Assembly: GCA_016938795.1 (NCBI GenBank)
Contig: JAFGTZ010000303.1
Coordinates: forward strand, 1 to 6,156
From: Chromatiaceae bacterium
GTDB lineage: Bacteria; Pseudomonadota; Gammaproteobacteria; Chromatiales; Chromatiaceae
DNA: 6,156 nt
Direction: 5' to 3'
Of the stretch, positions 5,952 through 6,156 are shown one piece after another (within the stretch, counting starts at the first letter, position 1; the number at the start of each line of letters is the position of its first letter). The translations under genes were made by a program, and so were the position numbers. The notes beneath the pieces are model-generated. The model searched no databases. It saw only the letters and a program-made list of their open reading frames with translations, and was not told the DNA's origin.

Positions 5952-6156
5952 TCTAGCGTTCTCTGGCCGCCAATCTTACTGAAGCAAATCCGCCCAGCGC
6001 TATCCTTGAGCGACGCCTCTTGGCTGTTATCGAGAGTCCGCCTGGTGCCATCGGGGAATGTACGCCGTTTAAGCCCGCACGCGATTGGTGATCGTTTAAT
6101 TCGATAAAAGCCACTGGAATAAACGCTTGGATTGAATTGCTTGCGCCGGGATATTC

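Larger units (their letters stand above)
5816..6156. other. 341-base region with no supported gene, upstream of the PilZ gene
   Basis: No convincing gene is seen on either strand. The part beyond about 6060 is more AT-rich than the rest of the window, as expected of a control region. It should hold the promoter of the c-di-GMP gene: TATTCT on the minus strand at 5831-5836 is a possible -10 box about 16 bases before the ATG, but no good -35 hexamer sits 16-18 bases further upstream, so I do not call a promoter. It contains an inverted repeat (5913-5940) and a 10-bp palindrome (5942-5951). A minus-strand frame is open from the right edge down to a TAG at 5955-5953 (67 codons, no stop), including the peptide NDHQSRAGLNGVHSPMA. 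It could be the tail of a gene beginning outside the window or a decayed remnant, but I recognise nothing in it. Confidence 0.5.

Overview
The window is GC-rich DNA, and every gene I can support lies on the minus strand, read from high to low coordinates. Codon third positions are strongly G/C. The content (a PilZ/DUF1631/GGDEF/EAL cyclic-di-GMP protein, a small bacterial patatin, a Uma2-family protein and an NMT1/THI5-type periplasmic domain) suggests a high-GC gammaproteobacterium. A purple sulfur bacterium (Chromatiaceae) is a reasonable guess, but no marker gene proves it. I see no rRNA, tRNA, CRISPR array or complete mobile element.

Layout in order of transcription. (1) 6156-5816 is a 341-base stretch without a supported gene, containing a 7-bp-arm inverted repeat and a 10-bp palindrome. 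(2) 5815-2089 is one large c-di-GMP signalling locus that is split in this sequence. An N-terminal PilZ domain (ORF 5815-5495) runs out of frame at a GGGG run, and its missing last strand continues in the +1 frame, which then encodes DUF1631-like regions, a degenerate GGDEF domain (GGARF) and an EAL domain with its catalytic set. Removing one base near 5546-5554 gives a single protein of about 1241 residues. As written, the locus gives a 106-aa PilZ protein followed 7 bases later by an ATG for a 1132-aa DUF1631-GGDEF-EAL protein. (3) 2016-1141 is a 291-aa patatin-like lipid acyl hydrolase. (4) 926-375 is a 183-aa Uma2 (DUF820) protein. (5) 311 to the left edge is the start of an exported NMT1/THI5-like substrate-binding protein, of the kind often found at the N-terminus of membrane sensor kinases and diguanylate cyclases.

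How they might work together. The large protein combines a c-di-GMP receptor domain with a probably inactive cyclase domain and a probably active phosphodiesterase domain, so it is best read as a c-di-GMP-responsive phosphodiesterase or scaffold. The patatin starts 72 bases downstream with its own ribosome binding site and no obvious terminator between, so it may be co-transcribed. The Uma2 gene looks like an independent accessory gene. If the truncated left-edge gene ends in GGDEF/EAL modules, as many of its relatives do, both ends of the window would serve c-di-GMP signalling, but that part is outside the window.

The points most worth a second look are the frameshift that splits the PilZ domain from the rest, the four-part PilZ-DUF1631-GGDEF-EAL architecture, and the altered signature residues in its domains.
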